DNA from: Candidatus Colimorpha pelethequi
GTDB taxonomy: Bacteria > Bacteroidota > Bacteroidia > Bacteroidales > P3
Assembly (NCBI GenBank): GCA_018064245.1
Contig: JAGHVO010000017.1
Span: 1 to 62,814 of the forward strand
Direction: 5' to 3'
DNA length: 62,814 nucleotides
Part shown: positions 51,435 to 60,716 of the stretch, piece by piece
How positions within the stretch are numbered: position 1 is the first letter of the stretch
Layout of the letters: every line of letters begins with the position of its first letter
The notes under the pieces: generated by a model
What the model was told of the DNA's origin: nothing
Database searches by the model: none
Seen by the model: the letters and a program-made list of their open reading frames with translations, nothing else
Program-made: the position numbers and the translations under genes

Positions 51435-54400
51435 ATGCTGAATATGAAAACAGACCAAGATAAAGTATATTTATATGGAGCTGGTGGACATGCTAAAGTG
51501 GTTAGGGAAATGCTGGAACTGCAGGGTAGGAGTGTCGCGGCATATATAGACGACATTACGGACATTGAAACACTCTATGGTTTGCCAGTGCTGCACGATG
51601 GGAAAGGCCTTAGTCCAATGATTGTTGCGATAGGCTCCAATGCTGACAGAAAACGCATTGCAGAGATGCTTGACTGTGATTTCGCTACCGTAATACATCC
51701 ATCCGCCATAGTCTCGCCACAGGCGGTCATTGGGGAAGGTTCTGTGGTGATGCCTGGTGCCATAGTGAATGCAGGTGCCCGCATTGGTCGCCACTGTATT
51801 GTAAATACTGGTGCTTCGGTGGGTCACGACTGCTGTTTGGGAGATTATTGCCATGTGGCGCCCCATTCCACTTTATGTGGAACGGTACATTTGGGCGAAG
51901 GAGTTTGGATTGGGGCGGGTGCGGTAGTTAACCAGAAGGTCAATGTTGGTGATTGGACTGTTGTTGGATCGGGTTCGGCGGTGGTAAGTGATATCGTGTC
52001 GGGGGTTACGGCAGTAGGTGTACCGGCCCGAAGTATGACTATTATTGACAGAATCGTCGCGTCGATGCGACTGTATGGCGATTCTACCGCTGTAATGGAT
52101 GGAACGGAAAATATTACATACGAGCAACTTCGAAGTCGCTCCAATGCCATTGCCCACTTGTTGGTTCGGCAGGGTGGACATTTTGCTGCCGTGTTGTTAC
52201 CTCGTTCTTGTTGGTTTACGGTGTCGATTATTGGCGTCATCAAGGCGGGAATGGCTTATTTGCCAGTGAGCCACGACAATCCGATGGAGTATAACTTGAG
52301 CATCATCAAGGAGGTGTCTCCTTCGGCAATCATTACCACTTCGGAACTTTGGAAAACATACGGTTCGCATTTTGACAAGAATGTGCTTCCTGTATTGGTT
52401 GACGAGATGGATTGGGAGCGCAGTTTTGACGCAGACATAGACTATAGCGACGGATCTAAGGCGGCGGCATTGTTGTACACTTCTGGCACAACGGGCTATC
52501 GAAAAGGAGTGCTGCATTCCTTAGGCAGTTTGACCTTTTTGTGCGACAATTACTATCACGCTGTATGTGGGTCGTTGCCGGAACGACCGGTGGGTGCCAT
52601 GGCGGTGGACCTTTGTTTTATTGCAGGTCTGGTGGACCTTTTTCTGCCTTTGATGTATGGTGGCGTTTCCTATATCGTTCCCGATGAGGTACGCAAGGAC
52701 ATAGGATTGTTGTCTGCCAGCATGATTGAGAATAATGTTTGTGATATTGTTCTCATAGGTTCTATGGCTGCAATGTTGGCAAAAAGTTGGAAGGGTGGTC
52801 GACTGGTGGTGTCTTCTACGGGCGAGCGGTTCCCGTCGAATGTAACTGATATTCCTCCAGTGGTGGATGTCTACAACTTTTATGGGATGAGTGAATGTGG
52901 TAGTTGTTTCTGCTATCGTATCAAAGGCGGTGAATCGACGGTTCCAATGGGACAACCTGTGGCGGGTGCGCGTGCGTTTTTGCTTGATCCTGAAGGAAAC
53001 CCCATTGCAGATGGCGAAACGGGTGAACTTTATGTCCGTTCTCAAGGAACGGCCATTGGCTATTACAAAAACGAGACATTGACTAAAGAAAGGTTTTTGG
53101 ATTGCCCTTTTGAGCCAGGAAACCGAATGTTTCGGACCGGCGACATTGTGCGGGTGCTTCCTGACGGGAACTGGTTGTATTGTGGCCGAGAGGATAACAT
53201 TGTCAAGGTTAGGGGTTTTAGACTGAATACGGGAGATGTTGAAAATACGGCATTGGAATGTTCTGGAGTGGAATGGGCTGTTGCGGTGCTTCAAGATATG
53301 GGACGTCTTGCGTTGTTTTATGGTGGAGCGGCTTCCGAATCAAGTGTTCGCGTTTGGTTGGCAAGCCGATTGCCCGAATACATGTGCCCTGGCAGGGTCA
53401 TCCATATGGAGCATCCTCCTAAGGGCAACAGGGGAAAGGCGGATGGAAAAACCTTGCAGAAGATGTCTTCGTGGAGCGAACTGGAAATCCAGTTGGCGGC
53501 GGCTTTTGAAAAGATTCTGGATGTTCCTGTGACCGATCTGGAATGCGATTTTTTCAGTAGCGGTGGCGATTCGCTTGCGGTTATGAATCTTTGTTATGAA
53601 ATGAGTCGGAAAGGGTTGGACGCCAAGACTGTTTATAGAGCACGTTCTATACGCAAGATTGCTGAGGCTTTGTCCACCAAGGTCAAGGAATTGAAACCTA
53701 AAACCAATCGTATAGGAATCGGTGCTTTCCAACGAAGAATTGTGGATTCGCAGTTGGCTTTTCCCGATCGGGCAATGTGGAATAATTTTTTGCTGTTCAG
53801 ACTGGGAAAGGATTGCAATCGTAGGAGGTTGTTGGAATCGTTGGAGTGTGTGGTGCGCAATCACCCGATGCTTGCTGCTAAACTTTGTGTTGATGAAAAT
53901 GGCGATTTCTGGCTGGAACACAGCGAGAAGATTCAAGGCAAGACTCAGGTGGTGACAGAGGTGTCGTTGGACTGTAGTACGTCTTCAGAAATCATTGATA
54001 AGCTCATTTGCCCGTATGACTTGTTTTCGGGAGAGCCCTTGTATAGGCTATTCCTTGTCGATACTTCCGGCTCGACCTATCTGCTTGTGGATTTCCATCA
54101 TCTGATTAGTGATGGATCTTCTGTCTACGTGTTTCTGGAAAATGTGATTCGGTCGTATGGTAACCAAGAACTTCCTCAAGATCTTTATTGGCAGAACGTG
54201 TCGGACATTTTTACCTGTGGAAAATTGAAAGAGTCTTTTCCCGCTGATGGTGATTTGGAATATTTTGCGATGGCTTATCCTACAGATTTGGGTGCGGGAG
54301 ATATTGCATTGGCCGAAAAGTATTGGAAATGTTCGTTCAATGTCCTCGCCATAGCGGCTGCAATCATGGCACTTGCCGAAACTGGGTCTAAACGTAGAAT

Positions 54401-54878
54401 TTGCGTAAATTGGCTCTACAGCAATAGGGGTGATGCCATACTCCGAGATGCTTTTGGGGTATTGGTCCATACCTATGGAATAGTTGTGGATAGAGAACGT
54501 ATTCCTCAGGGAGATGACCCTGATTCTATAATGGAACTGATTGCGGAGATCAACAGGCAGATGCAGGAGTCGATCTTGCATCCTGAGACCGATTATTATG
54601 GTTTGGCAGACACCGACTTTGACCTTTATCCGTTGGAAATAAATAATATGATTCACCTCGGAGATTCTTGTATATCGGCTCCTTTTGAAATGGAACGGCA
54701 GAATTTCTGCTATGCCCAACAGGAACCTTCCGAAGGTCTTGACGTGGAATTCTATATGGAGAAAGAACGGCTGGTTTACAATTTTGTAGGTGCGGGCAAT
54801 GGTACTGTAGGTATGTCTGCTCCCGAATTTAATAATTATTTTAGTAGTCATTTGATGAAATTGTTATGTATAAGATAA
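51435..54878 (+). CDS. NRPS-like protein: NeuD/PglD acyltransferase - adenylation - carrier - condensation
   Basis: This 1147-residue protein fuses four modules. Residues 1-205 are a NeuD/PglD-type sugar O/N-acyltransferase: YLYGAGGHAKVVREMLELQG, then left-handed-helix hexapeptides ending GVTAVGVPARS. Residues about 210-665 are an adenylation domain: A3 LLYTSGTTGYRKGV (349-354 core), A5 NFYGMSECGS, A7/A8 FRTGDIVRVLPDG and GREDNIVKVRGFRLN, and an A10-like GNRGKADGKTL. Residues about 670-755 are a carrier with the arm site Ser713 (FFSSGGDSLAVM). Residues about 765-1147 are a condensation domain with HHLISDG (His888, His889, Asp893). There is no thioesterase; a C-terminal C domain may release product onto a soluble acceptor. 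The next gene overlaps by 13 bp. ATG 51444 is an alternative start. Confidence 0.88.
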   Translation: MLNMKTDQDKVYLYGAGGHAKVVREMLELQGRSVAAYIDDITDIETLYGLPVLHDGKGLSPMIVAIGSNADRKRIAEMLDCDFATVIHPSAIVSPQAVIGEGSVVMPGAIVNAGARIGRHCIVNTGASVGHDCCLGDYCHVAPHSTLCGTVHLGEGVWIGAGAVVNQKVNVGDWTVVGSGSAVVSDIVSGVTAVGVPARSMTIIDRIVASMRLYGDSTAVMDGTENITYEQLRSRSNAIAHLLVRQGGHFAAVLLPRSCWFTVSIIGVIKAGMAYLPVSHDNPMEYNLSIIKEVSPSAIITTSELWKTYGSHFDKNVLPVLVDEMDWERSFDADIDYSDGSKAAALLYTSGTTGYRKGVLHSLGSLTFLCDNYYHAVCGSLPERPVGAMAVDLCFIAGLVDLFLPLMYGGVSYIVPDEVRKDIGLLSASMIENNVCDIVLIGSMAAMLAKSWKGGRLVVSSTGERFPSNVTDIPPVVDVYNFYGMSECGSCFCYRIKGGESTVPMGQPVAGARAFLLDPEGNPIADGETGELYVRSQGTAIGYYKNETLTKERFLDCPFEPGNRMFRTGDIVRVLPDGNWLYCGREDNIVKVRGFRLNTGDVENTALECSGVEWAVAVLQDMGRLALFYGGAASESSVRVWLASRLPEYMCPGRVIHMEHPPKGNRGKADGKTLQKMSSWSELEIQLAAAFEKILDVPVTDLECDFFSSGGDSLAVMNLCYEMSRKGLDAKTVYRARSIRKIAEALSTKVKELKPKTNRIGIGAFQRRIVDSQLAFPDRAMWNNFLLFRLGKDCNRRRLLESLECVVRNHPMLAAKLCVDENGDFWLEHSEKIQGKTQVVTEVSLDCSTSSEIIDKLICPYDLFSGEPLYRLFLVDTSGSTYLLVDFHHLISDGSSVYVFLENVIRSYGNQELPQDLYWQNVSDIFTCGKLKESFPADGDLEYFAMAYPTDLGAGDIALAEKYWKCSFNVLAIAAAIMALAETGSKRRICVNWLYSNRGDAILRDAFGVLVHTYGIVVDRERIPQGDDPDSIMELIAEINRQMQESILHPETDYYGLADTDFDLYPLEINNMIHLGDSCISAPFEMERQNFCYAQQEPSEGLDVEFYMEKERLVYNFVGAGNGTVGMSAPEFNNYFSSHLMKLLCIR

Positions 54879-56206
54879 CTTCTTTGCTGAAACGTTGGTG
54901 TTTTTGGATCTGGGATTTTTTTCAGGGGGGCGATTATTGGCGTCAGTTTCGTGATGTCAGGTTCATAATGCAACATCCTGTTGAAAGTGAGCCGCTGTTG
55001 GATCAACGATTTGAAGATATTCTGGCTTTTGCCAAGAAAAATTCTCCGTATTATGCAGATGTTCAAGGCGATAGGCTCTCCGATTTTCCGGTTATCAACA
55101 AGCAGGTCATCAATCATACTTTCAACGATTTCCTGATTGGCAAAGTTGAGGATTGTATTCACCACGCTACCAGTGGCTCGACGGGTACACCCTTTCATTC
55201 CTATCAAGACCGAGCAAGTAATATCAGGCGCATTGCAACTATCAAAGTTTGTAATGATACGATTGGTTTCCACTCGTTTATGCCAATGATGCTTATGAGC
55301 TATTGCGACTTGCCTGTACATGGTCGTGGTGATTTTGAGATGGTAAAGGGGCGAGCGCAGGATGTTTGTTTTGCCAATATTTCCAGTTTCGATGATCAAA
55401 GTATGCAGCGGGTGGTGGATATGATGAACACGTTGTGTGTCCGTTTTGTGCGTGGAGACATGTCTCTTTTGGAGGCGTTTACGAACTATGTGGTGAGAGA
55501 AGGCATTGAACTTAAGTCACATCCAACATTTATCTCCATCGGGGAAATGCTCACCGAACCGCTTCGTCGACGTGTGGTTGAGGATATGCATCTGCACATC
55601 ATTTCGCAGTATGCCAATGAGGAAAACGGGGTTTTGGGTCAGAGTCGATTGGATGCGCCGGGTGATGAGATATTGCTGAACCGAGCCAATTGCATTGTGG
55701 AACTGTTGAAGCTGGACAGTGACGAACCTATTGGCGATGGAGAGGTCGGAAGAGTCGTGGTTACGGACCTTACTAATCGCGCTATGCCGATGATTAGGTA
55801 CGACATCGGTGATCTTGCTGTTCGTGGTGAAGTGCTCCCTTCGGGAAGGATACTGAGCCTGAAACTGCAGTCTTGCCGTAAAATGGATCTGATTTATGAC
55901 ACTTCTGGGAATGTCGTGTGTATGACTATTCCTTACGAGATTTGGTCGTTGCCCTCCTTGCGGCAGTTGCAGTTTGCTCAATTGGATGTCAAACGCTATC
56001 GCCTGCTATTGAACTTGAAATCTCTTCCTGAAGGTGTGGGAATTTCTATGATTCAGCAATGTTTTCGCAATGAGCTTGGTATGGATGCTGAAGTGGAAGT
56101 TCAACTGACGGACGATATTCCCGTAATGTGTTCGGGAAAGCGCAAACTTTTTCTCCAATGCTGCAAGAAATATCTTAATCTTAATGCAGATGTGAGTCCA
56201 AGATAA
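54866..56206 (+). CDS. PaaK/CapK-like adenylate-forming ligase
   Basis: This 446-residue protein belongs to the phenylacetate-CoA-ligase/CapK branch of the ANL superfamily. It has the phosphate-binding loop HATSGSTGTPFHS near residue 95, LHIISQYANEENGVLGQSRL in the acid-binding region, MPMIRYDIGDLAV (the D-motif for ribose) and LSLKLQSCRKMDLIYDTSGN. CapK proteins activate acyl groups in capsule or surface-polymer synthesis; PaaK makes aryl-CoA. The start overlaps the end of the NRPS-like gene, implying a two-gene operon. It could supply an activated aryl or acyl group to the condensation domain. The acid substrate cannot be read from sequence. Confidence 0.85.
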   Translation: MYKITSLLKRWCFWIWDFFQGGDYWRQFRDVRFIMQHPVESEPLLDQRFEDILAFAKKNSPYYADVQGDRLSDFPVINKQVINHTFNDFLIGKVEDCIHHATSGSTGTPFHSYQDRASNIRRIATIKVCNDTIGFHSFMPMMLMSYCDLPVHGRGDFEMVKGRAQDVCFANISSFDDQSMQRVVDMMNTLCVRFVRGDMSLLEAFTNYVVREGIELKSHPTFISIGEMLTEPLRRRVVEDMHLHIISQYANEENGVLGQSRLDAPGDEILLNRANCIVELLKLDSDEPIGDGEVGRVVVTDLTNRAMPMIRYDIGDLAVRGEVLPSGRILSLKLQSCRKMDLIYDTSGNVVCMTIPYEIWSLPSLRQLQFAQLDVKRYRLLLNLKSLPEGVGISMIQQCFRNELGMDAEVEVQLTDDIPVMCSGKRKLFLQCCKKYLNLNADVSPR

Positions 56207-56292
56207 TGAAAAGTAACAATTGATAATTTGCTGATTGTGGTCCCTGAACTCAAAAAAAACAATCGGTTTTTTACGCAAACTTGATTATTCCC

Positions 56293-59200
56293 ATGATTCC
56301 AATTCTTACCGACAACCTGCATCGTATAGCATACGCTACCGACGCAAGCGCCTATCGGGAACTTCCGATGGGTGTCGCTTATCCCCGAAGTGGCGCTGAT
56401 GTGGCGGATTTGATTCGCTACGCAATGGACCACCATACTTGCCTCATTCCTCGTGCTGGAGGAACTTCCATAGCTGGTCAGGTTGTTGGAAATGGCATTG
56501 TTGTGGATGTCAGCAAAAACCTCAACAGCATTCTGGAAATCAATGCCGAACAGCGGTGGGCGAGGGTGGAGCCTGGTGTGGTTCGCGACGAGTTGAACCT
56601 TGCTCTCAAACCTTACGGATTGTTTTTCAGTCCTGAGACTTCCACCAGCAATCGTTGCTGCATTGGCGGAATGGTGGGCAACAATTCTTGCGGCACGCAC
56701 TCGCTTATCTACGGAAGTACCCGCCATCATGTGTTGCAACTGAAAGGCTATCTGTCGGATGGAACGTTTTTTGATACCGACAAACTGAATGCTTCCGAAG
56801 GTCTCCTTGCCAAGATTGTCAGTCAGTTGAGGTCTTGGCAACAAGATGCTTATGTCCAAAAGTTGATATCCGAGAACTTTCCCGACAAGTCGTTGCGTCG
56901 TAGAAGTTGCGGTTATGCCATCGACGAAGCCATTTGTGGTTCTCAGCTTTCAGCATCCCGATTTCAAATCAACAAATCAACAAATCCACCCGAAGGGACG
57001 CGAACGCCGCTTGATAATTTAATTGAGAGTGAGCAACAAATCAACAGCTCTCAGCTTCCTGACATCGACCTCTGCAAGCTTATCTGTGGCAGCGAGGGAA
57101 CACTCTGCTTTCTGACAGAGATCAAAGTCTCTCTGGATCCTTTGCCGCCTGCCGAAAACATGGTGCTTTGCGCCCACTGCAACTCTTTGGAAGCGAGTTT
57201 TGAAGCTAATTTGGTCGCGTTGCGTCACCAACCAGTGGCAGTGGAGTTGATGGATGGCAAGATTTTGGAACTCTGCAAAGACAATCCCGCCGCGCAAAAA
57301 AATCGTTTCTTCGTGGAGGGAGATCCCGCCGCGTTGCTTGTGTCGGAGTTTAACGGACCCGAGATGAATGCACGGGCCGACGCTTTGGAACAGGAACTGA
57401 AGTCTGTGGGGCTCGTCTACAGCTGTACGCGGGTCTATGGCGCTGATGTATCGCGTGTTTGGGCGCTCCGAAAGGCAGGATTGGGTGTGCTGAGTGGAAT
57501 GAAGGGCGACGCAAAACCCATTGGCGTGATTGAGGATACTGCCGTTGCGCCCGAAAGGTTGCCTGCCTATATGGCGGATTTCCGATCGATGATGCAGCGA
57601 TTGGGTCTTGATTGTGTCTATTACGGCCATATCAGTACGGGTGAGTTGCATTTGCGTCCCATCATCAACATCAAGACTGAAGATGGAAAGCGCAAGTTTA
57701 GGGAGGTGGCGGAGGAAACCGCCAAGTTGGTGCGCAAGCACAAGGGTAGTTTGAGTGGCGAGCATGGAGACGGTCGTCTTAGGGGTGAGTTCATTCCGCT
57801 GCTATATGGCGACGAGTGCTACCAGTTGATGCGTGACGTGAAGCGTTGTTGGGATCCCGATGGCGTTTTCAATGTCGGCAAGATTACCGACACGCCCAAG
57901 ATGGACGAATGGCTTCGTTTTCAGGTTGGACAGGCGTATGCCGTTGGTCAGGCCATAAAACGCACCTACTTCAATTGGAAGGCGGCGTTTGACGAATGCA
58001 AGGTGGAAGGTGCCAGCGGCGTGGAGTCGCAGACCCATGCGTTGATGTGCTCGATTGAGCAATGCAACGGTGCGGGCGATTGCAGAAAAAGCAACTTGAT
58101 GGGTGGCACGCTCTGTCCGGCCTTCAAGGTTTCGAACCGTGACGAGTTGCAGGCTACGCGTGCAAGGGCTAATGTCTTGCGTGAAATTTTGACCAACGGA
58201 TTGGATGGAAAAGTGCTTGAAAGTCCTGAGTTGGAAGAGGTGCTCTATTCCTGTCTTGCTTGCAAGGGTTGCAAAGGCGAATGTCCTTCCAATGTGGATC
58301 TTACGCGCATTCGCGCCGAAGTCTTGCAGCAGATTTACGACAAGAAAGGTACGCCCTTCCGCTCGTGGATGGTTGCGCGTATGGCTTTGGTGGAGCGTTT
58401 GGGAGCCATCGTTCCGCCGCTCTACAACTTTGCCGCCACTTGGAAGCCTTCGGCGACGCTTATCAAAAAACTGGTGAATTTTGCGCCTGAGCGTTCCATC
58501 CCCACCATCACAAAACCCAAAATCCACCCTTCCTCAAATCAACAAATTCTCAAATCAACAAATCAACAACACACCGTCGTCTTCTTTTTGGACGAGTTCA
58601 CCCGTCACCAAGAACCCGAGTTGGCGCAGACGCTTGTAGATACGCTTGAGCATTTGGGATATAATGTTGTCGTCCCCAAGTTGGGCGAGAGTGGTCGTGC
58701 GGCGATCTCCAAAGGTTGTCTAAAGTTGGCGAAAAAGTATGCTGTACGCAATGTCAATTTGGTTAAGGACCTTGTTACCGACGAAACGCCCTTGATTGGC
58801 TTGGAACCTTCTTGTATTTTGTCGTTCCGTGACGAATATCCCGACCTCGTGCCCGCCGAATTGCGACCAGAGGCGTTGAAACTGGCGAAAAATTGTCTGC
58901 TTTACGACGAGTTTGTAATGCGTGAAGTCGCAAAAGGACACATTACCTCGGAAATGTTCAAGACCGACTCGTGCGACATTTGGCTTCACGGACACTGTCA
59001 CCAGAAGGCTTTGGTCGGCATAGAGAAGACTGCCGCAATGCTGCGTCTCCTTAAAGGTGCCAAGGTGCATGTGATACCCAGCAGTTGTTGTGGTATGGCG
59101 GGCTCGTTCGGCTACGAGAAGGAACACTACAAGACTTCTATCGCCATTGGCGAGATGGTTCTCTTCCCCGCTGTAAGGAAAGCCATGGCCAATGCCAATG

Positions 59201-59322
59201 CAAAAGAAAATCCGACCTTCATCGCCGCCCCAGGAACCTCCTGTCGTCAGCAAATCCTCGATGGCACGGGCGTCAAGGCGGTACATCCCATAGTGATAAT
59301 GAGCAAGATGCTGAAGGTTTGA
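56293..59322 (+). CDS. YdiJ-like FAD/4Fe-4S oxidoreductase (D-2-hydroxyacid dehydrogenase family)
   Basis: The ATG at 56293 gives 1009 residues; TTG 56281 adds four. Domains in order: FAD_binding_4 (about 25-225, IPRAGGTSIAGQVVGNGIVV, MVGNNSCGTHSLIYGSTRHH), FAD-oxidase C-terminal, 4Fe-4S ferredoxin (about 655, SCLACKGCKGECPSNVDLTR), and a CCG-type domain (HGHCHQKALVG, SSCCGMAGSFGYE). This matches E. coli YdiJ, a D-2-hydroxyglutarate/lactate-type dehydrogenase of similar size. It is membrane-associated through partner subunits and passes electrons to quinones. Two low-complexity stretches break the alignment: 56950-57057, a 108-nt in-frame insert flanked by 9-bp repeats, and 58533-58570. Both carry AAATCAAC units found between genes. 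Confidence 0.9.
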   Translation: MIPILTDNLHRIAYATDASAYRELPMGVAYPRSGADVADLIRYAMDHHTCLIPRAGGTSIAGQVVGNGIVVDVSKNLNSILEINAEQRWARVEPGVVRDELNLALKPYGLFFSPETSTSNRCCIGGMVGNNSCGTHSLIYGSTRHHVLQLKGYLSDGTFFDTDKLNASEGLLAKIVSQLRSWQQDAYVQKLISENFPDKSLRRRSCGYAIDEAICGSQLSASRFQINKSTNPPEGTRTPLDNLIESEQQINSSQLPDIDLCKLICGSEGTLCFLTEIKVSLDPLPPAENMVLCAHCNSLEASFEANLVALRHQPVAVELMDGKILELCKDNPAAQKNRFFVEGDPAALLVSEFNGPEMNARADALEQELKSVGLVYSCTRVYGADVSRVWALRKAGLGVLSGMKGDAKPIGVIEDTAVAPERLPAYMADFRSMMQRLGLDCVYYGHISTGELHLRPIINIKTEDGKRKFREVAEETAKLVRKHKGSLSGEHGDGRLRGEFIPLLYGDECYQLMRDVKRCWDPDGVFNVGKITDTPKMDEWLRFQVGQAYAVGQAIKRTYFNWKAAFDECKVEGASGVESQTHALMCSIEQCNGAGDCRKSNLMGGTLCPAFKVSNRDELQATRARANVLREILTNGLDGKVLESPELEEVLYSCLACKGCKGECPSNVDLTRIRAEVLQQIYDKKGTPFRSWMVARMALVERLGAIVPPLYNFAATWKPSATLIKKLVNFAPERSIPTITKPKIHPSSNQQILKSTNQQHTVVFFLDEFTRHQEPELAQTLVDTLEHLGYNVVVPKLGESGRAAISKGCLKLAKKYAVRNVNLVKDLVTDETPLIGLEPSCILSFRDEYPDLVPAELRPEALKLAKNCLLYDEFVMREVAKGHITSEMFKTDSCDIWLHGHCHQKALVGIEKTAAMLRLLKGAKVHVIPSSCCGMAGSFGYEKEHYKTSIAIGEMVLFPAVRKAMANANAKENPTFIAAPGTSCRQQILDGTGVKAVHPIVIMSKMLKV
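56950..57057 (+). repeat. 108-bp in-frame insert with 9-bp flanking direct repeats
   Basis: TCTCAGCTT at 56941-56949 recurs exactly at 57049-57057, so the region between behaves like an insertion with a 9-bp duplication. Its length, 108 nt, adds 36 codons without shifting frame. It contains AAATCAACAAATCAAC (56966-56981), AAATCCACCC and a second CAACAAATCAAC. Removing it leaves GSQLPDIDLCKLICGSEG, which fits the conserved family sequence. No terminal inverted repeats are obvious. Confidence 0.7.
58533..58570 (+). repeat. In-frame AAATCAAC repeat inside the YdiJ-like gene
   Basis: TCAAATCAACAAATTCTC and AAATCAACAAATCAACAA encode SNQQILKSTNQQH. AAATCCACCC at 58520-58529 matches 56982-56991 in the other insert. 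The segment interrupts a linker between the ferredoxin and CCG domains. Confidence 0.65.
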
Positions 59323-59415
59323 CTAAGACTGTGTGAAGGAATTGGGAGGGAGTTCAATCGACCGATATTTTTGGGGACTTTTGTTGTATATATTTATATA
59401 TATAAAAAAAATGAG

Positions 59416-59423
59416 TATTTTTG
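59416..59423 (+). promoter_or_regulatory. -7 element TATTTTTG for the T9SS cargo gene
   Basis: Exact TAnnTTTG match 82 bp before the ATG at 59506; the region upstream is a TATATA tract without a clear -33. Confidence 0.5.
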
Positions 59424-59505
59424 CAAAAAAATGAAAGTGTATTTATAAACTTTAAAATACGGATTCTCAGTTTGGAATCTGTAACAAGAACAAAGCCATT
59501 CAATA

Positions 59506-60696
59506 ATGAAATCCGCCAAGTCCTTGCTTTTGCTTTTGATACTACTTGTCGTGCCCTCAAAGATGTGGGCACAGTTTGAAGTATCTACTACTGGAGGAGG
59601 CGTTGTCAATGAGACGGGATCCTTCGACTATACGTTGGGACAGGTTTCCAGTGCGTACGATGTTGGTTATCAGGTAGGAGTACATCAGCCGTATGCGCAT
59701 CCTTCTTTTGACACCTTGCGGGGTGTCGTCTGCCAAGGAAACGACTTTGTCGGATTCGGCTACACCATTCCCGCCGACAGCCTCGCCACGGCAGGCGTTC
59801 ATTCATTTCTACGGCGATATGAAAATGCAGGAGGATTCGACAGCATCGTTACGTTGATTGTGGAAGTGCTTCCTACAAGTTCCTATACCGAGGAGTTTGT
59901 GGTTTGTGATAGTTTGGTATGGCATGGCTCATGCTATTACAACTCGGTCAGTGGTCCTACATTCACCACCACGGCCGCCAATGGTTGCGACAGCGTGGTT
60001 ACGCTTTCCTTGACGGTTCACCACTCAAGCAGATCGTCATTCTCTGAACAGGTTTCAGAAAGCTACACTTGGAATGGTCAGGTTTATACTGCATCGGGCA
60101 GATATACGCAGACGTTCACCAATGCAGCCGGTTGCGACAGCGTCGTTACGTTGACGCTTTCCCTGATAGATCAGCCCGTTCCGCATATTGTGGCCTATCG
60201 CGACAAGATTGTGATGGTGGACCACTATCCTAATGGCGAGAACCAGCAACGGGTGGACTATATCAGTTATCGTTGGTACGATGACAACGGAGCCGTGGGA
60301 AGCAATCTTGACCACTATTGCGACGAACACGAAGGAATTTATCGTCCTTTGTCGGGGTGCTACTATGTGGAAGTGCCCACAGACAGGACGCAAGCTTATT
60401 GGGTCCGTTCCAATACTGTCTGTATCGTTCCCACCACAAAAAGAATCAGCGAGGATGCAATTCTGTCGCTCTACCCAAATCCTGCCAGAGCAGGGCATAA
60501 CGTAGTCTTGACCGTGGATGACAATGCCATTGGCGCCCGTTTGGAACTCTATGATATTAATGGCCGACTGTTGCTTGACCAGACTGTTTCAGACAATGAA
60601 ACTTTTATCAAGATGCCCTTGTCCAGTGGCGGATATACGATACGTCTTACGCCGAAAGACGGCAATCCGGCAATAAGAAAAATCATTGTCCGATAA
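59506..60696 (+). CDS. T9SS cargo with GCDSVVTL repeats
   Basis: This 396-residue protein has a signal peptide (LLLLILLVVPSKMWA-QF). An N-terminal segment (FEVSTTGGGVVNETGSFDYT) typical of Bacteroidota surface proteins is followed by cysteine-containing beta repeats with NGCDSVVTLSLTV and AGCDSVVTLTLSL, each preceded by a hydrophobic-aromatic strand (YTWNGQVYTASGRYTQTF). The end is a T9SS sorting domain (LSLYPNPARAGHN, YDINGRLLL, GYTIRLTPKDG). It is likely secreted and surface-attached. The next gene, an outer-membrane barrel, follows after 20 bp. Confidence 0.87.
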   Translation: MKSAKSLLLLLILLVVPSKMWAQFEVSTTGGGVVNETGSFDYTLGQVSSAYDVGYQVGVHQPYAHPSFDTLRGVVCQGNDFVGFGYTIPADSLATAGVHSFLRRYENAGGFDSIVTLIVEVLPTSSYTEEFVVCDSLVWHGSCYYNSVSGPTFTTTAANGCDSVVTLSLTVHHSSRSSFSEQVSESYTWNGQVYTASGRYTQTFTNAAGCDSVVTLTLSLIDQPVPHIVAYRDKIVMVDHYPNGENQQRVDYISYRWYDDNGAVGSNLDHYCDEHEGIYRPLSGCYYVEVPTDRTQAYWVRSNTVCIVPTTKRISEDAILSLYPNPARAGHNVVLTVDDNAIGARLELYDINGRLLLDQTVSDNETFIKMPLSSGGYTIRLTPKDGNPAIRKIIVR

Positions 60697-60716
60697 TCCT
60701 CAAAAGCCGTCTTCCC

